Translations under genes and position numbers: made by a program
Shown here: positions 1 through 8,629 of the stretch, piece after piece
Position numbering within the stretch: the stretch's first letter is position 1
Layout: every line of letters begins with the position of its first letter
Assembly: GCA_000024525.1 (NCBI GenBank)
Contig: CP001769.1
Location: forward strand, 4,559,001 to 4,623,000
Length of the DNA stretch: 64,000 nt
Reading direction: 5' to 3'
From: Spirosoma linguale DSM 74
GTDB lineage: Bacteria; Bacteroidota; Bacteroidia; Cytophagales; Spirosomataceae
Notes under the pieces: generated by a model
What the model saw: the letters and a program-made list of their open reading frames with translations, nothing else
Database searches by the model: none
Told to the model about the DNA's origin: nothing

Positions 1-440
1 CCCTGGTATTGGTCAAGGCGGCTCCGGCTAATTCCCCGGTTATAATAGGCCTGGGGGGCGTCTGGGTTAAGTTCAATGGAACGGCCGAAGTCGAGTATAG
101 CACCACGATGGTCCTCCTGCCGACTTTTGCTAACGCCCCGACTGAGGTAAGCCAGGGCGTCTTTACTGTTGAGTTCGATTGCCTTGTCGTAATCGAGAAT
201 GGCGCCCCGGTGATCTTTTAAAGTAGCTTTGGCTAACCCCCGGTTGTAATAGCTGGGCGCATTTTCGGGGTTCATGGTAATGGCCATACTGAAGGCCTGG
301 AGAGCACCGGTAAAATCACTTGATTTACTGCGGTTAACTCCACTTTCAAAGAACTCAACCGCAGTCTGTTGAGCAGTAACGGTCATAGAAAGACTGCTTC
401 CCACAAATAGGCAAGCAATCGGCAATAAATGTCGCTTCAT
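1..440 (-). CDS. TPR-repeat exported protein (5' part, runs off left edge)
   Basis: The minus strand is open from an ATG at 440 to the window edge, so only the first 146 residues are seen. It opens with a signal peptide (MKRHLLPIACLFVGSSLSMTVTAQ) and continues into tetratricopeptide repeats with the expected pattern: two units of the type YYNRG..K..L.DHRGAI.DY.KAIELN and a third starting at the edge. TPR arrays form helical scaffolds for protein-protein contacts; the exported form is probably periplasmic or surface facing. Function beyond scaffolding cannot be said. The next 1.1 kb upstream of the gene holds no convincing gene, so it is probably transcribed alone. Confidence 0.85.
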   Translation of the reverse strand, partial: MKRHLLPIACLFVGSSLSMTVTAQQTAVEFFESGVNRSKSSDFTGALQAFSMAITMNPENAPSYYNRGLAKATLKDHRGAILDYDKAIELNSKDALAYLSRGVSKSRQEDHRGAILDFGRSIELNPDAPQAYYNRGISRSRLDQYQ

Positions 441-1562
441 TTGTTCAATAAAAGTTATGGTGAGTTTTTTACTTCATGAGCAGTACCACTTTCTGGAGAA
501 AGTATGCTATACGGCCCCTGGTCTCTGTTTAGTTTAGTCCTTTTTTAGTAGGTATAAGAGTAGTGTACAAGCACAGCCAAGTAGGTATCAAAGCGAAACT
601 ACGTGCGACTACTTTCCTTTCTGTAGCCATGTGATGGGTAAGCTGTTTCCGGTAATAGCTTATTATTAGCGATAAATGGTGTTATTGTTTGCTTGTCATA
701 GCTATATATAACTATTCACAACACATTTAGGAAATAAATAATAATCATGCATAATATTGGCTTGTCAATGTTCATTTTCGGTAATATATAAACGACGTAT
801 AGGATAGAGGAAAACAGAATCTTCCCTATAGTCCCATAAAGACGCCGTTGGCCTTAATGCCGCAGTAACCCGGCAAACAATCCGTTGGGTGGGTATCCCT
901 ACCCTGATCAGGGGGTGACACAGAGAACTTGACAATGCTGGCTAGCCGGTTCAAGCCAACCCTGTGGGTGGGTTCCGATCTGTTCATCCGCTTAGCTGGC
1001 GGCTATCCGTATGCTGCGAACCGAAGTTGACAATTATTAAAATTACCATTTCTTCGAACCCTCTTTTCGTAAGTTCATCGCTTGTGGAGAGGATTCACGT
1101 ACTTAGCATACATACACTCCGATCTTAATCGCTTTAAGCCAGATTGGGGCTTTTGGTTACCGATAACATCCTCGATATTACTGGTAATGAAAAGCCCCAA
1201 TGGCCTACACATCCCTAAACAGCACTGCCTACTCTTTACGCCTATAAACGCACAAAATTTAATTGATTTCGATTTTCTAGTAAGTTACGGTATGTCAAAG
1301 GTAGGAGACGGAATACCTGGAGTGAATGATCAAAATCATACCTTGTCGAGAATCATATCATATCCTGGGTACATACGACCTACTCGTATCAAATAATGCC
1401 TTAAAAATAGATAGGCCTCTGGTAGACCATATGGGGGCTTATAGCTATCAGACGGATCAGTGCATAACCATCCCATTGGCTAACCGTCCTCACGCTACGA
1501 GTGGATTGAGCGGATGAACTTAGAAGCTATTAAGCTAATGTTAATATGAATACATATTCGGA
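441..1562. other. Long intergenic stretch with no convincing gene
   Basis: Open frames here (for example 1082-1396 and 1326-1517 on the plus strand) have no signal peptide, domain motif or family look and are treated as chance. The stretch 835-1020 is GC-rich and full of small dyads, including CCCTGATCAGGG near 900 and two GGTGGGT runs, and may be the remains of a gene. A 12-bp inverted repeat lies at 1143-1201 and is listed separately. Confidence 0.6.
1143..1201. repeat. 12-bp perfect inverted repeat (hairpin)
   Basis: The arms ATTGGGGCTTTT (1143-1154) and AAAAGCCCCAAT (1190-1201) are exact reverse complements, and TTACC/GGTAA continue the stem after a small bulge. There is no gene on either side that it clearly terminates. 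It could be a leftover terminator or a mobile palindrome. Confidence 0.7.
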
Positions 1563-2339
1563 TTAATTGAAGTTACCCCTAAGTAACCACCGTCCATCAA
1601 GCATTCCATGTTCACCCAGGAAGTTCATCAGAAGAAAAGGATACCTGAAGAGGGCAATGACGACTAGTACCTCCCCCATGTAAGGCTGGCCCGTTTCGCA
1701 AACGGCCACGTACCGGCTAAAAGGGCCGTTGATACCCGTAGCAGGATAGATTTCCCAGAGGGTGCGGCCCAACAGCTCCTGGCGGGTATACCCGCTCATG
1801 CGCAGGCCCGCTTCATTGATCATGACAAGCCGAAAGTCGGAAATAACCGCTGACATCTTCTCTCGAATGGCCTCGAAGAAGGTAATCCCGTTGATGGATA
1901 CCTCAAAGGCCTGTTGCAGGACTAGTTCCCGGCGAGCGGCCTGGGCATCGGCTTTCAGTTGGGTGATGTTATCGTAGGAAACGACTATGCTGTCTTCCAT
2001 CAGCCGCACCACTGACACGTCAAACTAGTCGGTGGTGGTTTGTGCCGCCAGCTGGTATTGATACTCAAATCGGGCCGACTCGCCGGTTTGGATGATTTGG
2101 CAATAGTGATCGAAGAGCGTGGCTTTGACCTTAACCGGATAGAGCCAACTACATAATTGGCCCACCAGGTCGGTGGCGGGTTTATTAAAATCTCGCTGGG
2201 CAACGGCATTGAGTATGGTTAGCCGCAGGTCGGTGATGAGGCCACCGGTGCGGATAGCCTGATAAACCAATACCCCGTTTTGGGTTGCCCTAAGCACGCT
2301 GGCTAGCAGGGCCTGAGCGGATTGATTAGTCGTCGACAT
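1563..2339 (-). pseudogene. Decayed PAS-domain sensor protein
   Basis: Two open frames in the same phase (start 2339, internal restart 2018) are split by a TAG at 2025-2027. The surrounding peptide ...QTTTD-stop-FDVSVVRLMEDSIVVSYDNITQLKADAQ matches the usual PAS ending 'WFDVSVVRLDDGIVVSYxDIT', so the stop most likely replaces a Trp codon (TGG to TAG). A second PAS follows (VISDFRLVMINEAGLRMSGYTRQELLGRTLWEIYP). After about residue 220 the PAS pattern stops abruptly and a non-homologous tail ends at 1563, so the kinase or output part is missing. The parent was probably a multi-PAS histidine kinase like the one at 28925. Transcription is unlikely to give a working sensor. Confidence 0.8.
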
Positions 2340-2745
2340 GTTCCTGATTCCTGTTGAGTGAGTTGATCGTCAAACCGGCCCATAGGCGTCTATAAGTACG
2401 AAAATGTCAATACTAGGTAAGGTGGTTTCCGCAAAAACATTGGTTATCAATGGGTAATGCTGGTAGATGAGTGGGAAAAATCAAGTAGGGTCCGGTAACC
2501 TGATCGTTTGTCAGGCGAGTCGTCAGTGGTGAGCGGACCGATCGCCAATCGGGTTGTTTTTTCTAGTTGCTAAGCGTGTTATAGAAATCATCCAAAGATT
2601 ATGACAAGTAGGACCATTCTTATGAAATGCTGATTTATAAATATCTATTGATCTCGAACGGTCGTATTTAGCTCCATCAAAAGCACAAGCTCTAGCCATT
2701 CATAAACAGTAGGTAGGTCTTGTACTTTTTGTCGAATCATTTAAG
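2340..2745. other. Intergenic stretch, nothing recognised
   Basis: No open frame with coding character, RNA gene or clear repeat copy is seen in these 406 bases. They lie between the start of the decayed PAS gene and the end of the small protein gene to its right, both on the minus strand. Confidence 0.5.
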
Positions 2746-2985
2746 TTAGTTCCTTGAAGAGGGTGGTCCACTGGTAGCAGTGACCGCGTATCGCAGAATT
2801 TCGTTGATCTGCTCGGCTCCCAAGTTCGCCGACTTTATATCTACCTCAACCCCTTCTGTGGGGTGCTGCTTCAATGTAATACTGATCCAAGCGTCAGCTT
2901 CGATCAGTAGCTTAACGGTATTTTGTAGGTGCTGATCGGGGTGTGCCTGGCCTTCGATGAAAAACACTGGTTTGATTGGTTCCAT
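2746..2985 (-). CDS. Small hypothetical protein (79 aa)
   Basis: Reads MEPIKPVFFIEGQAHPDQHLQNTVKLLIEADAWISITLKQHPTEG... and ends ...YAVTATSGPPSSRN. No domain is recognised. It has no signal peptide or membrane segment and an acidic, alternating hydrophobic pattern that suits a small soluble alpha/beta protein. An ATG eight codons earlier (3009) is possible, but the A-rich run directly before 2985 is the more usual Bacteroidota start context. It stands alone, upstream of and divergent from the Fic gene. Confidence 0.5.
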   Translation of the reverse strand: MEPIKPVFFIEGQAHPDQHLQNTVKLLIEADAWISITLKQHPTEGVEVDIKSANLGAEQINEILRYAVTATSGPPSSRN

Positions 2986-3315
2986 TACTTTTTGATTTAT
3001 TAAGTGCAAACTACTCCACAGTCAATAGTTTGTATTGTCTATTAAGTTATAGGCGATGGACAGTCGTTGATAAATAGTAAAATAAGCCCTGTCTGATAAA
3101 ACACAACCATTTAAAGATGACTTACCATACTCAATATGAGAAATATTTTCCCAAATGCGTGGATATCGACCTAAACTACCTGATATACTGAATTATAGTC
3201 AAGTTACTGGTTTGCGACAAGATGAAGAAAACCCGTGACAATATGATTTATAGAAAATATAGCTATAACTCTTATTTGTACTAATTTTGAGTTATAGAAT
3301 CTAAGCTTATAACTC
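2986..3315. other. AT-rich divergent promoter region
   Basis: These 330 bases separate two divergent genes and are strongly AT-rich. They must hold the Fic promoter, but no clear TAnnTTTG box is seen. No open frame or repeat copy is recognised. Confidence 0.4.
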
Positions 3316-4431
3316 ATGAAATGGATTTGGCAATTGCCAAACTGGCCACTGTTCACATTTGATATAACAAAGTTTACTCACTACGAGAGAGAATTCCATC
3401 GAAATGTTGGGGTGATCATAGGGTCGTTAGCGGCCATTTCTGACGCAGATATTGACGAGTTACGGGTTACTTTATTAAGTAATGAAGCGTTTGATACCTC
3501 AAAAATTGAAGGGGAGATTTTAGACCGTGACTCTGTTCAGTCATCGATCCGCAAACAATTAGGCTTACAAACGGATGGGAGAAGGGCGGGACCAAAAGAA
3601 ACAGGTGTTGCTCAAATGATGGTAGACGTAGTTCGAAGTTATCGTGACCCACTTGTCCAGGAACGCCTATTCTTGTGGCATAAAATGATCATGAATGGCA
3701 GAATCGACCTGGAAAGGATTGGGGGCTATCGGACTCATGCAGACCCGATGCAAATCGTATCAGGCCGCTTAGATATGCCAAAAGTATATTATGAGGCTCC
3801 TCCATCTGATCGTGTGGAAAGGGAAATGAATCAATTCATCGATTGGTTCAATCGAGCTGCTGAAGCGCAAATGCCAACGGTTGTTCATGCTGGTATGGCC
3901 CATTTATATTTTGAATTGATTCATCCTTTTGAGGACGGCAATGGGCGAATAGGTCGTATCATTGCCGAAAAGGCATTAGCCATCGGTGCCAGACAATCAT
4001 TGATCACCTCTTTATCTAGTACGATCGAGCGAGACAAAAAAGCCTACTATCAGGCGTTAGAGCGGGCCAATACCTCTTTGGACATCACAGAATGGCTCAT
4101 CTATTTTTCCGAAAAGATTCTGGAAGCCCAAGTTTATGTTCAACGAATGATCGCCTTTATTGTCTATAAAGCTCGGTATTTCGAAACCTTCAGTGGCCAG
4201 CTAAATGATCGCCAGATCAAAGTAGCGTTACGTTTGTTTCAGGAAGGGTTAGAGGGCTTCAGGGGAGGCTTAAGTGCAGAAAACTACATTCGGATCGCAA
4301 AAACGTCAAGAGCTACGACTACCCGGGATTTGGCCGAGATGGTTGAACTAGGCGCCCTGAAAAGGCATGGGAAGCTACGACACACGCGTTATTATCTTCC
4401 GTTACAGGAAGTAGCTGAAAAAGAATCTTAA
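3316..4431 (+). CDS. Fic family AMP-transferase with self-inhibitory helix
   Basis: 371 residues. The Fic core motif HPFEDGNGRIGR lies at residues 203-214; its His is the catalytic base for transferring AMP from ATP to a hydroxyl side chain. The N-terminus WIWQLPNWPLFTFD matches the DUF4172 region seen before many stand-alone Fic proteins. TSKIEG (61-66) fits the (S/T)xxxE(G/N) inhibitory motif whose Glu blocks productive ATP binding, so this is a class II (self-inhibited) Fic protein. A winged-helix-like C-terminus (about 290-360) may bind DNA or target. It is cytosolic and has no neighbouring antitoxin, as expected when the inhibitor is built in. The start fits the family N-terminus. Target unknown. 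Confidence 0.92.
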   Translation: MKWIWQLPNWPLFTFDITKFTHYEREFHRNVGVIIGSLAAISDADIDELRVTLLSNEAFDTSKIEGEILDRDSVQSSIRKQLGLQTDGRRAGPKETGVAQMMVDVVRSYRDPLVQERLFLWHKMIMNGRIDLERIGGYRTHADPMQIVSGRLDMPKVYYEAPPSDRVEREMNQFIDWFNRAAEAQMPTVVHAGMAHLYFELIHPFEDGNGRIGRIIAEKALAIGARQSLITSLSSTIERDKKAYYQALERANTSLDITEWLIYFSEKILEAQVYVQRMIAFIVYKARYFETFSGQLNDRQIKVALRLFQEGLEGFRGGLSAENYIRIAKTSRATTTRDLAEMVELGALKRHGKLRHTRYYLPLQEVAEKES

Positions 4432-4780
4432 TTTGAGTTGGTTGGTAGACCAGCACCATTCAGAGTGAGTACAGCAACCAATGTAATCACTACCCTTGCT
4501 GTGATCGTTGTTTCAATGCTATGAGCATCGAAGCCGACCGCAAGCCAGCAGATATACCTTAGACAGCCATCGTAAAATGATACCAGATCAGTAAAAGCAC
4601 CTCTTCATGAGCTGAGGACTTCTGATTAGATCTATTGCTTCAATACGATGATGGTAAACAATTATTCAAGGCTATGCAACTAACTGAATACTAATCTCAT
4701 CTCTTCGAAAATGATCAATATCAGCCCGTACTTTTAAGACCGCTTCACCGACGGACGGCCGCTGCCGTTCAAATTCTTCT
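4432..4780. other. Intergenic stretch, nothing recognised
   Basis: Holds no open frame with coding character and no recognised RNA, dyad or repeat copy. It presumably carries the promoter of the resolvase remnant. Confidence 0.4.
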
Positions 4781-4810
4781 ATGTTATTTGGCTACGCCCG
4801 TGTTTCGACC

Positions 4811-4826
4811 GCCCCGGCGGCCCGGT
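4811..4826 (-). repeat. 16-bp GC-rich insertion 1 (in resolvase)
   Basis: Sits between TCGACC (Ser-Thr) and CAAGATCAG (Gln-Asp-Gln) of the resolvase. Its removal gives the family sequence VSTQDQNLSLQLD. On the minus strand with its flank it reads CCGGGCCGCCGGGGCGG. The ends can slide by one base. GACCG/CGGTC around it form a small dyad. Confidence 0.75.
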
Positions 4827-4895
4827 CAAGATCAGAACTTATCCCTCCAGTTGGATGACCTTAAAAAAGCAGGCTGTCAAAAAATTTTTCAGGAC

Positions 4896-4911
4896 CGGGG
4901 TGGCGTCCCAC
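4896..4911 (+). repeat. 16-bp GC-rich insertion 2 (in resolvase)
   Basis: Separates CAGGAC from AAGGTCTCC. Its removal restores FQDKVSSAKVRP. On the plus strand, with one flanking C, it reads CCGGGGTGGCGTCCCAC. Because AC is repeated at both sides the exact ends are ambiguous by two bases. Confidence 0.7.
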
Positions 4912-5153
4912 AAGGTCTCCTCGGCCAAAGTACGACCGCAACTTTTAAAGTTATTAGAGGTACTTCGAGAAGGAGACACCATCATAGTTTGGAAATTGGA
5001 TAGGCTAGGTAGATCGCTCAAAGAACTGTTTACGTTGATCAATGACTTTCAAGCTAAAGACATTGGCTTCCGTAGTCTAAATGATGCGATTGATACCACT
5101 ACAGCTCAAGGCCGCTTAGTGTTTAATTTATTTGCCTCGCTGGCCGAGTTTGA

Positions 5154-5169
5154 TGGCACCGGCCACCCG
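5154..5169 (-). repeat. 16-bp GC-rich insertion 3 (in resolvase)
   Basis: Separates GAGTTTGA from GCGTGATATG. Its removal restores SLAEFERDMIRERT, one of the most conserved stretches of serine resolvases. On the minus strand it reads CCGGGTGGCCGGTGCCA including one flanking base. Confidence 0.8.
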
Positions 5170-5401
5170 GCGTGATATGATCCGGGAACGAACTAAAGCC
5201 GGTCTAGCGGCAGCTCGTGCCAGGGGACGAGTAGGCGGCCGACCAAAGGGACTCACAGTTGAGGCCCAAGCGAAGGCACGGGCCGTCAAATCCATATACG
5301 CACTCAAAACGCATACAATTCTGGAGATAGGTCAGCTGTTTCACTTAAGCCGAGCAACGGTATATCGGTATTTAGCTTGGAAGGAAGCACACAAAGATTG
5401 A

Positions 5402-5433
5402 GTAGTGAAGGACATTGCTTCATAAAACGGGTG
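5402..5433 (+). repeat. Dispersed repeat, 3' half, split by the IS1182-like element
   Basis: GACATTGCTTCATAAAACGGGTG up to the left end of the insertion sequence, continued after its right end by CGGGTGTTTAATTAGAC (7128 onward), resembles the 3' half of the dispersed repeat (consensus ...CTGCTTCT.AAATAGGGCGTTTAATTGGAC). The element landed inside it. Confidence 0.45.
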
Positions 5434-5517
5434 TGGCTGTTGCACAACTCTGCTTCCAACATCGATTTTTCAGCGGCTGAATTGGCGAATGAGATTTTCT
5501 ACCATTGTCTACCCTGC

Positions 5518-7084
5518 TTAGTTGAGAAAAAGCACGCCAAAGCCCAGAAAAGTGTCCCCAGAAGCCAATGACCAGTCCACCTTTAGGGCTATGGCCTGGC
5601 TGACAATAGACTTGGGCGTGAACTTCATATACTTCTTCAGATTGAAGGCAATAGCCGCCATTAGCATCACCTTGTGAGCCCCGGCTTTGCCGCGTACATT
5701 TAGTTTGCGTATGCCGTAGTGCTCCACTAAACTCCCTAAGACCGGCTCAACCGTCTGGTGGCGAAGCCGTTTCATACGCTTGCCTCGCCGACTTTGCTGA
5801 CGCGCCAAAGCTCGCCGATAAAAGGGATCATAGGCCGTCCGAGTAATCTGTCGACACTGACTCTTGGGCACACAGGTGGGTTTGAGTGGGCATTGTCGGC
5901 AGTCTTGATAATCCGCCCGGTAGACTTTTAGCCAGCCGCCATCCGCGGTCTTGTCAAACGTCTTAAACACTAAACGCTTACCCTGCGAGCAGGTAAAGTG
6001 ATCGCTTTCAGGGGCATAGGGAAAGCCTTCGATTTGGGGCTTGTATTGGCCGAAGACGGGTATCCATCCGCACCGGCGGCCCGGCCGTGATATTCCATTG
6101 CTCCAGCAAGGCGTAGTTACTCCCATTGGAGTACCCAGAATCAGCCAGTATCTCCTCTAGACGCAGTTCATTATTGGCCAACCGCTGCTGAAGCTTCAGC
6201 GTAATATCGGGTAGCGACTGGCTATCCCGACCATCGGCAAAATCGGCCTGCACATGACTGATGACCCCTTGAGCGGTATCCACTGCCAAGCTGCAATTGT
6301 AGTTGAGTTTGCGGGCTTTACCCGGCTTGATCGAAATACGAGCATCGGGATCGGCAGGACTGTAATGGGTTTTGTTACTCAATAACTTTGCCTTTTCGTT
6401 GCCAGCTCCTAGCGTTGTTGGTGCATGCTTCAAGTTTTGCTGGCGCTTTTTTAACTGTCTTAGCTGATGATCGGCAGCGGTAATCACTGGCGCAGCTTGC
6501 CGGGGACTGAGGGTAGCTATGGAAGTCCCGGGCTGATCCTCCGCCGACTGGACCAGCCTGGGACCAGGTAGATTAGGTTGTTTTTCGAGCAGTCGTTCCA
6601 TCGACGCATTGGCTTTGACAGGGGCTGAGTCGATAGCTACTCGCCGACCAGCTACCATATTATTGGCCACGCACAGGCTGAATACCTTGTCAAATAGTAG
6701 CTCAAAAAGTGCTTCTGGGTAAAGTTGACGGGTACGGCTCAACGTAGAGTGCCAGGGAAGCGGTTCATCAATGTTGTAGCCCAGGAAATACAGCATATCC
6801 ATGCGCATGGAGCAGTGCTCAATCAGCTTACGGTCAGAGGTAATATTCTCCAGGTAGCTGATGAGCATGAACTTGAAGAAGACAACTGGGTCAATCGAGG
6901 GATTGCCTGTCGAGCCATAACAGGCTTCGGTGTGTTCATACAGGAACGTCAGATCGAGCGTCTCCTTCAGCCGACGGTAGAAATTATCTTTCGGAATGCG
7001 GCTGGAAAGGTGGAAAGAGGTGATGAGTTTTTCGCGGTCGTGTTTTCTGCCTTGCATAGATAGCTGAAGGTACAAAAACTCCAT
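5518..7084 (-). pseudogene. IS1182-family transposase, frameshifted by a 16-bp insertion
   Basis: N-terminal part (start 7084) carries the DUF772 region (TGNPSIDPVVFFKFMLISYLENITSDRKLIEHCSMRMDMLYFLGYNIDEPLPWHSTLSRTR) and the first DDE Asp in VAIDSAPVKANAS. It continues to ILADSGYSNGSNYALLEQWNIT and then loses frame at about 6082. The other frame resumes with WIPVFGQYKPQIEGFPYAPESDHFTCSQGKRLVFKTF, a Cys-rich segment and the C-terminal Glu region (RRGKRMKRLRHQTVEPVLGSLVEHYGIRKLNVRGKAG), ending at 5518. Removing 16 bases gives 1551 nt, 516 codons plus stop, the normal family length. The protein would cut and join the element ends; this copy is inactive. Confidence 0.9.
6067..6082 (-). repeat. 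16-bp GC-rich insertion 4 (in IS1182 transposase)
   Basis: On the coding strand it lies between ATCACGGCC and TGGATACCC. Removal restores NITAWIPVFG, as expected for the family. With one flanking base it reads CCGGGCCGCCGGTGCGG, differing from insertion 1 at a single central base. Confidence 0.8.
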
Positions 7085-7189
7085 CTATCATGCAGTTTTA
7101 GGCACTGGCAGAGTTGTGCAACAGCCACGGGTGTTTAATTAGACAACTTTTTTAAATATCTGTCCAATCTAATCAGAAGTGTACGCCCA

Positions 7190-8629
7190 TTACTTCTTCT
7201 GTCTGAGTAATCGGTTGACCAATTGCTTTAACTCGTCAATCTCTTTCTGCTGACGAATGCTATAAAGGGTGAGTTCTTCAATCTTGGCCAACAAACTGGC
7301 ATCCATCCTGGCGGCATCAATACCCTTCTCCACAACTTCTTTTGCCGAGGGTAAACCGGGCAAATGATGGTTATGCTGGATATACCCCTCCACTTCATCC
7401 AGAGGCAGTAAGGGGTAACCTGGACTAAAGACCTTATCACTCCAATCGGCTACAGTACGCACGAGGAACCGTCCCGCCTGTGCCAGTACGATCCGCCCCC
7501 TTTCGTCAACCGTCAATACCTTTTCTGTTGTTGTGAGTTGAGCTGGGCTACTGGCCGTAAGCCGACTCAGCCGAACCCCTGATTCATGATCCGCCCCACT
7601 ATTGACCTCCAACCGATCCGTGGGGGCTGACGTGCCAATACCCACATTGACCTGGTTGCCCAGCACCAGTGCATCACTGATGGTGACAGTAGCTTCGGCC
7701 CCGATGGCGGTGGCATGGTGGAGGGTCATGGACTCTGCCCGGGCGTGGTGCCCGATGAGGGTATTGCTGTTGCCGGCCCACTGGCCCCCACCGGCTTCTC
7801 CGCCGATGATGGTGTTGTGATCACCCTGCCCAACACCGGTTTGGGAGTTAAGGCCCATGAGGATGTTATCGTTGCCGGTGATGGTGGCCGTGCCCGAGTT
7901 TGGTCCGATGATGATATTATTGGTACCGGTGGTGTTGTTGAGTCCGGCTTTGGTGCCCACAAAGGTATTGTTGGAAGCCGTATTGTTGAAGCCCGCCGAA
8001 TCGCCCAGGGCCACAATGTTATGGCCGGTTTGGTTAGTGTAGCCTGCTTGTATCCCCATAAACACATTGGAGTAGCCCACGGTATTAGACAAGCCTGCCT
8101 GATAGCCCATAAACGAATTTCGGGCACCCGTGGTGTTTGACACGCCACTCCGGTAGCCGATAAAGGAGTTATTGAGCCCCGTGTTGTTAAGTCCTGTTTG
8201 GTGACCAATAAAGGTACTACCCACCAGACTGGTACTGTTTAACCCCGACTGGTAGCCCACAAACACGTTGGCGCTGCCGGTCTTGTTACCCTGGCCCGCC
8301 GAACTGCCTACAAACACATTCTGGTTGCCCATCGTGTTGGCGTAGCCCGCGGCCGTCCCAATAAAGGAATTATCCCGAGCCGTGGTTGAGGAAGCTCCCG
8401 TGAGGTTACCCACAAAGACATTGCCCGCGCCGGTAGTAAGGCCGGTACCCGCCTGAAAGCCCACCATTGCATTTTGTACTCCTGAGCTGATGGATGATCC
8501 GACCATAACGCCCACCAGGGTGTTCTGGGAACCGGGCGTAGCCGAAACAGGAGTGGTGGCTACATAGTTGTTCTGGGCCAAAAGCGTGTGACTCACCAGA
8601 ACGAGTACAAGCAAGTAGATATACCGCAT
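7190..8629 (-). CDS. YadA-head-like repeat protein with coiled-coil tail
   Basis: 479 residues. Signal peptide MRYIYLLVLVLVSHTLLAQ, then about 12 repeats of roughly 23 residues of the type N.FVG..AG..NTTG..N (about residues 30-300). This resembles the left-handed parallel beta-roll of trimeric autotransporter head domains. Next comes VNVGIGTSAPTDRLEVNSG, typical of Bacteroidota tail-fibre-like surface proteins, and a C-terminus LPGLPSAKEVVEKGIDAARMDASLLAKIEELTLYSIRQQKEIDELKQLVNRLL with a coiled coil that should trimerise. No membrane anchor is seen. The start at 8629 is chosen because the signal peptide begins there; an in-frame ATG 36 codons upstream would spoil it. Probable role: surface or matrix adhesin. 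Confidence 0.85.
   Translation of the reverse strand: MRYIYLLVLVLVSHTLLAQNNYVATTPVSATPGSQNTLVGVMVGSSISSGVQNAMVGFQAGTGLTTGAGNVFVGNLTGASSTTARDNSFIGTAAGYANTMGNQNVFVGSSAGQGNKTGSANVFVGYQSGLNSTSLVGSTFIGHQTGLNNTGLNNSFIGYRSGVSNTTGARNSFMGYQAGLSNTVGYSNVFMGIQAGYTNQTGHNIVALGDSAGFNNTASNNTFVGTKAGLNNTTGTNNIIIGPNSGTATITGNDNILMGLNSQTGVGQGDHNTIIGGEAGGGQWAGNSNTLIGHHARAESMTLHHATAIGAEATVTISDALVLGNQVNVGIGTSAPTDRLEVNSGADHESGVRLSRLTASSPAQLTTTEKVLTVDERGRIVLAQAGRFLVRTVADWSDKVFSPGYPLLPLDEVEGYIQHNHHLPGLPSAKEVVEKGIDAARMDASLLAKIEELTLYSIRQQKEIDELKQLVNRLLRQKK

Larger units (their letters stand above)
4781..5401 (+). pseudogene. Serine recombinase (resolvase/invertase) broken by three 16-bp insertions
   Basis: Starts MLFGYARVST (catalytic Ser at residue 9) and, read through three frames, gives DQNLSLQLDDLKKAGC, then KVSSAKVRPQLLKLLEVLREGDTIIVWKLDRLGRSLKEL, then DMIRERTKAGLAAARARGRVGGRPKGL and a C-terminal HTH (TILEIGQLFHLSRATVYRYL). 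Every main resolvase motif is present, but the frame shifts by +1 three times, at about 4811, 4896 and 5154. Removing 16 bases at each point leaves 573 nt, exactly 190 codons plus stop, the normal family size. The insertions are GC-rich and alike; see their own entries. The intact enzyme would invert or resolve DNA at a dyad site. As it stands it cannot be made. Confidence 0.9.
5434..7127 (-). mobile_element. IS1182-like insertion sequence, complete ends
   Basis: A 1694-bp element bounded by exact 20-bp terminal inverted repeats (TGGCTGTTGCACAACTCTGC at 5434-5453, its complement at 7108-7127). It is flanked by a 6-bp direct repeat CGGGTG (5428-5433 and 7128-7133) that looks like a target duplication. 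It carries one transposase gene on the minus strand, which is frameshifted. Intact ends and target duplication imply that the gene was working when it inserted here and broke later. The element could still move if a helper copy exists elsewhere. Confidence 0.9.

Noticed and set aside
1082..1517. Two overlapping plus-strand open frames
   Set aside because: No protein-like composition, signal or motif; they cross a 12-bp inverted repeat.
3467..3652. 61-codon minus-strand frame inside the Fic gene
   Set aside because: Antisense shadow of a clear Fic coding region.
7726..8208. 160-codon minus-strand frame within the YadA-like gene
   Set aside because: Out-of-phase shadow of the regular repeats.
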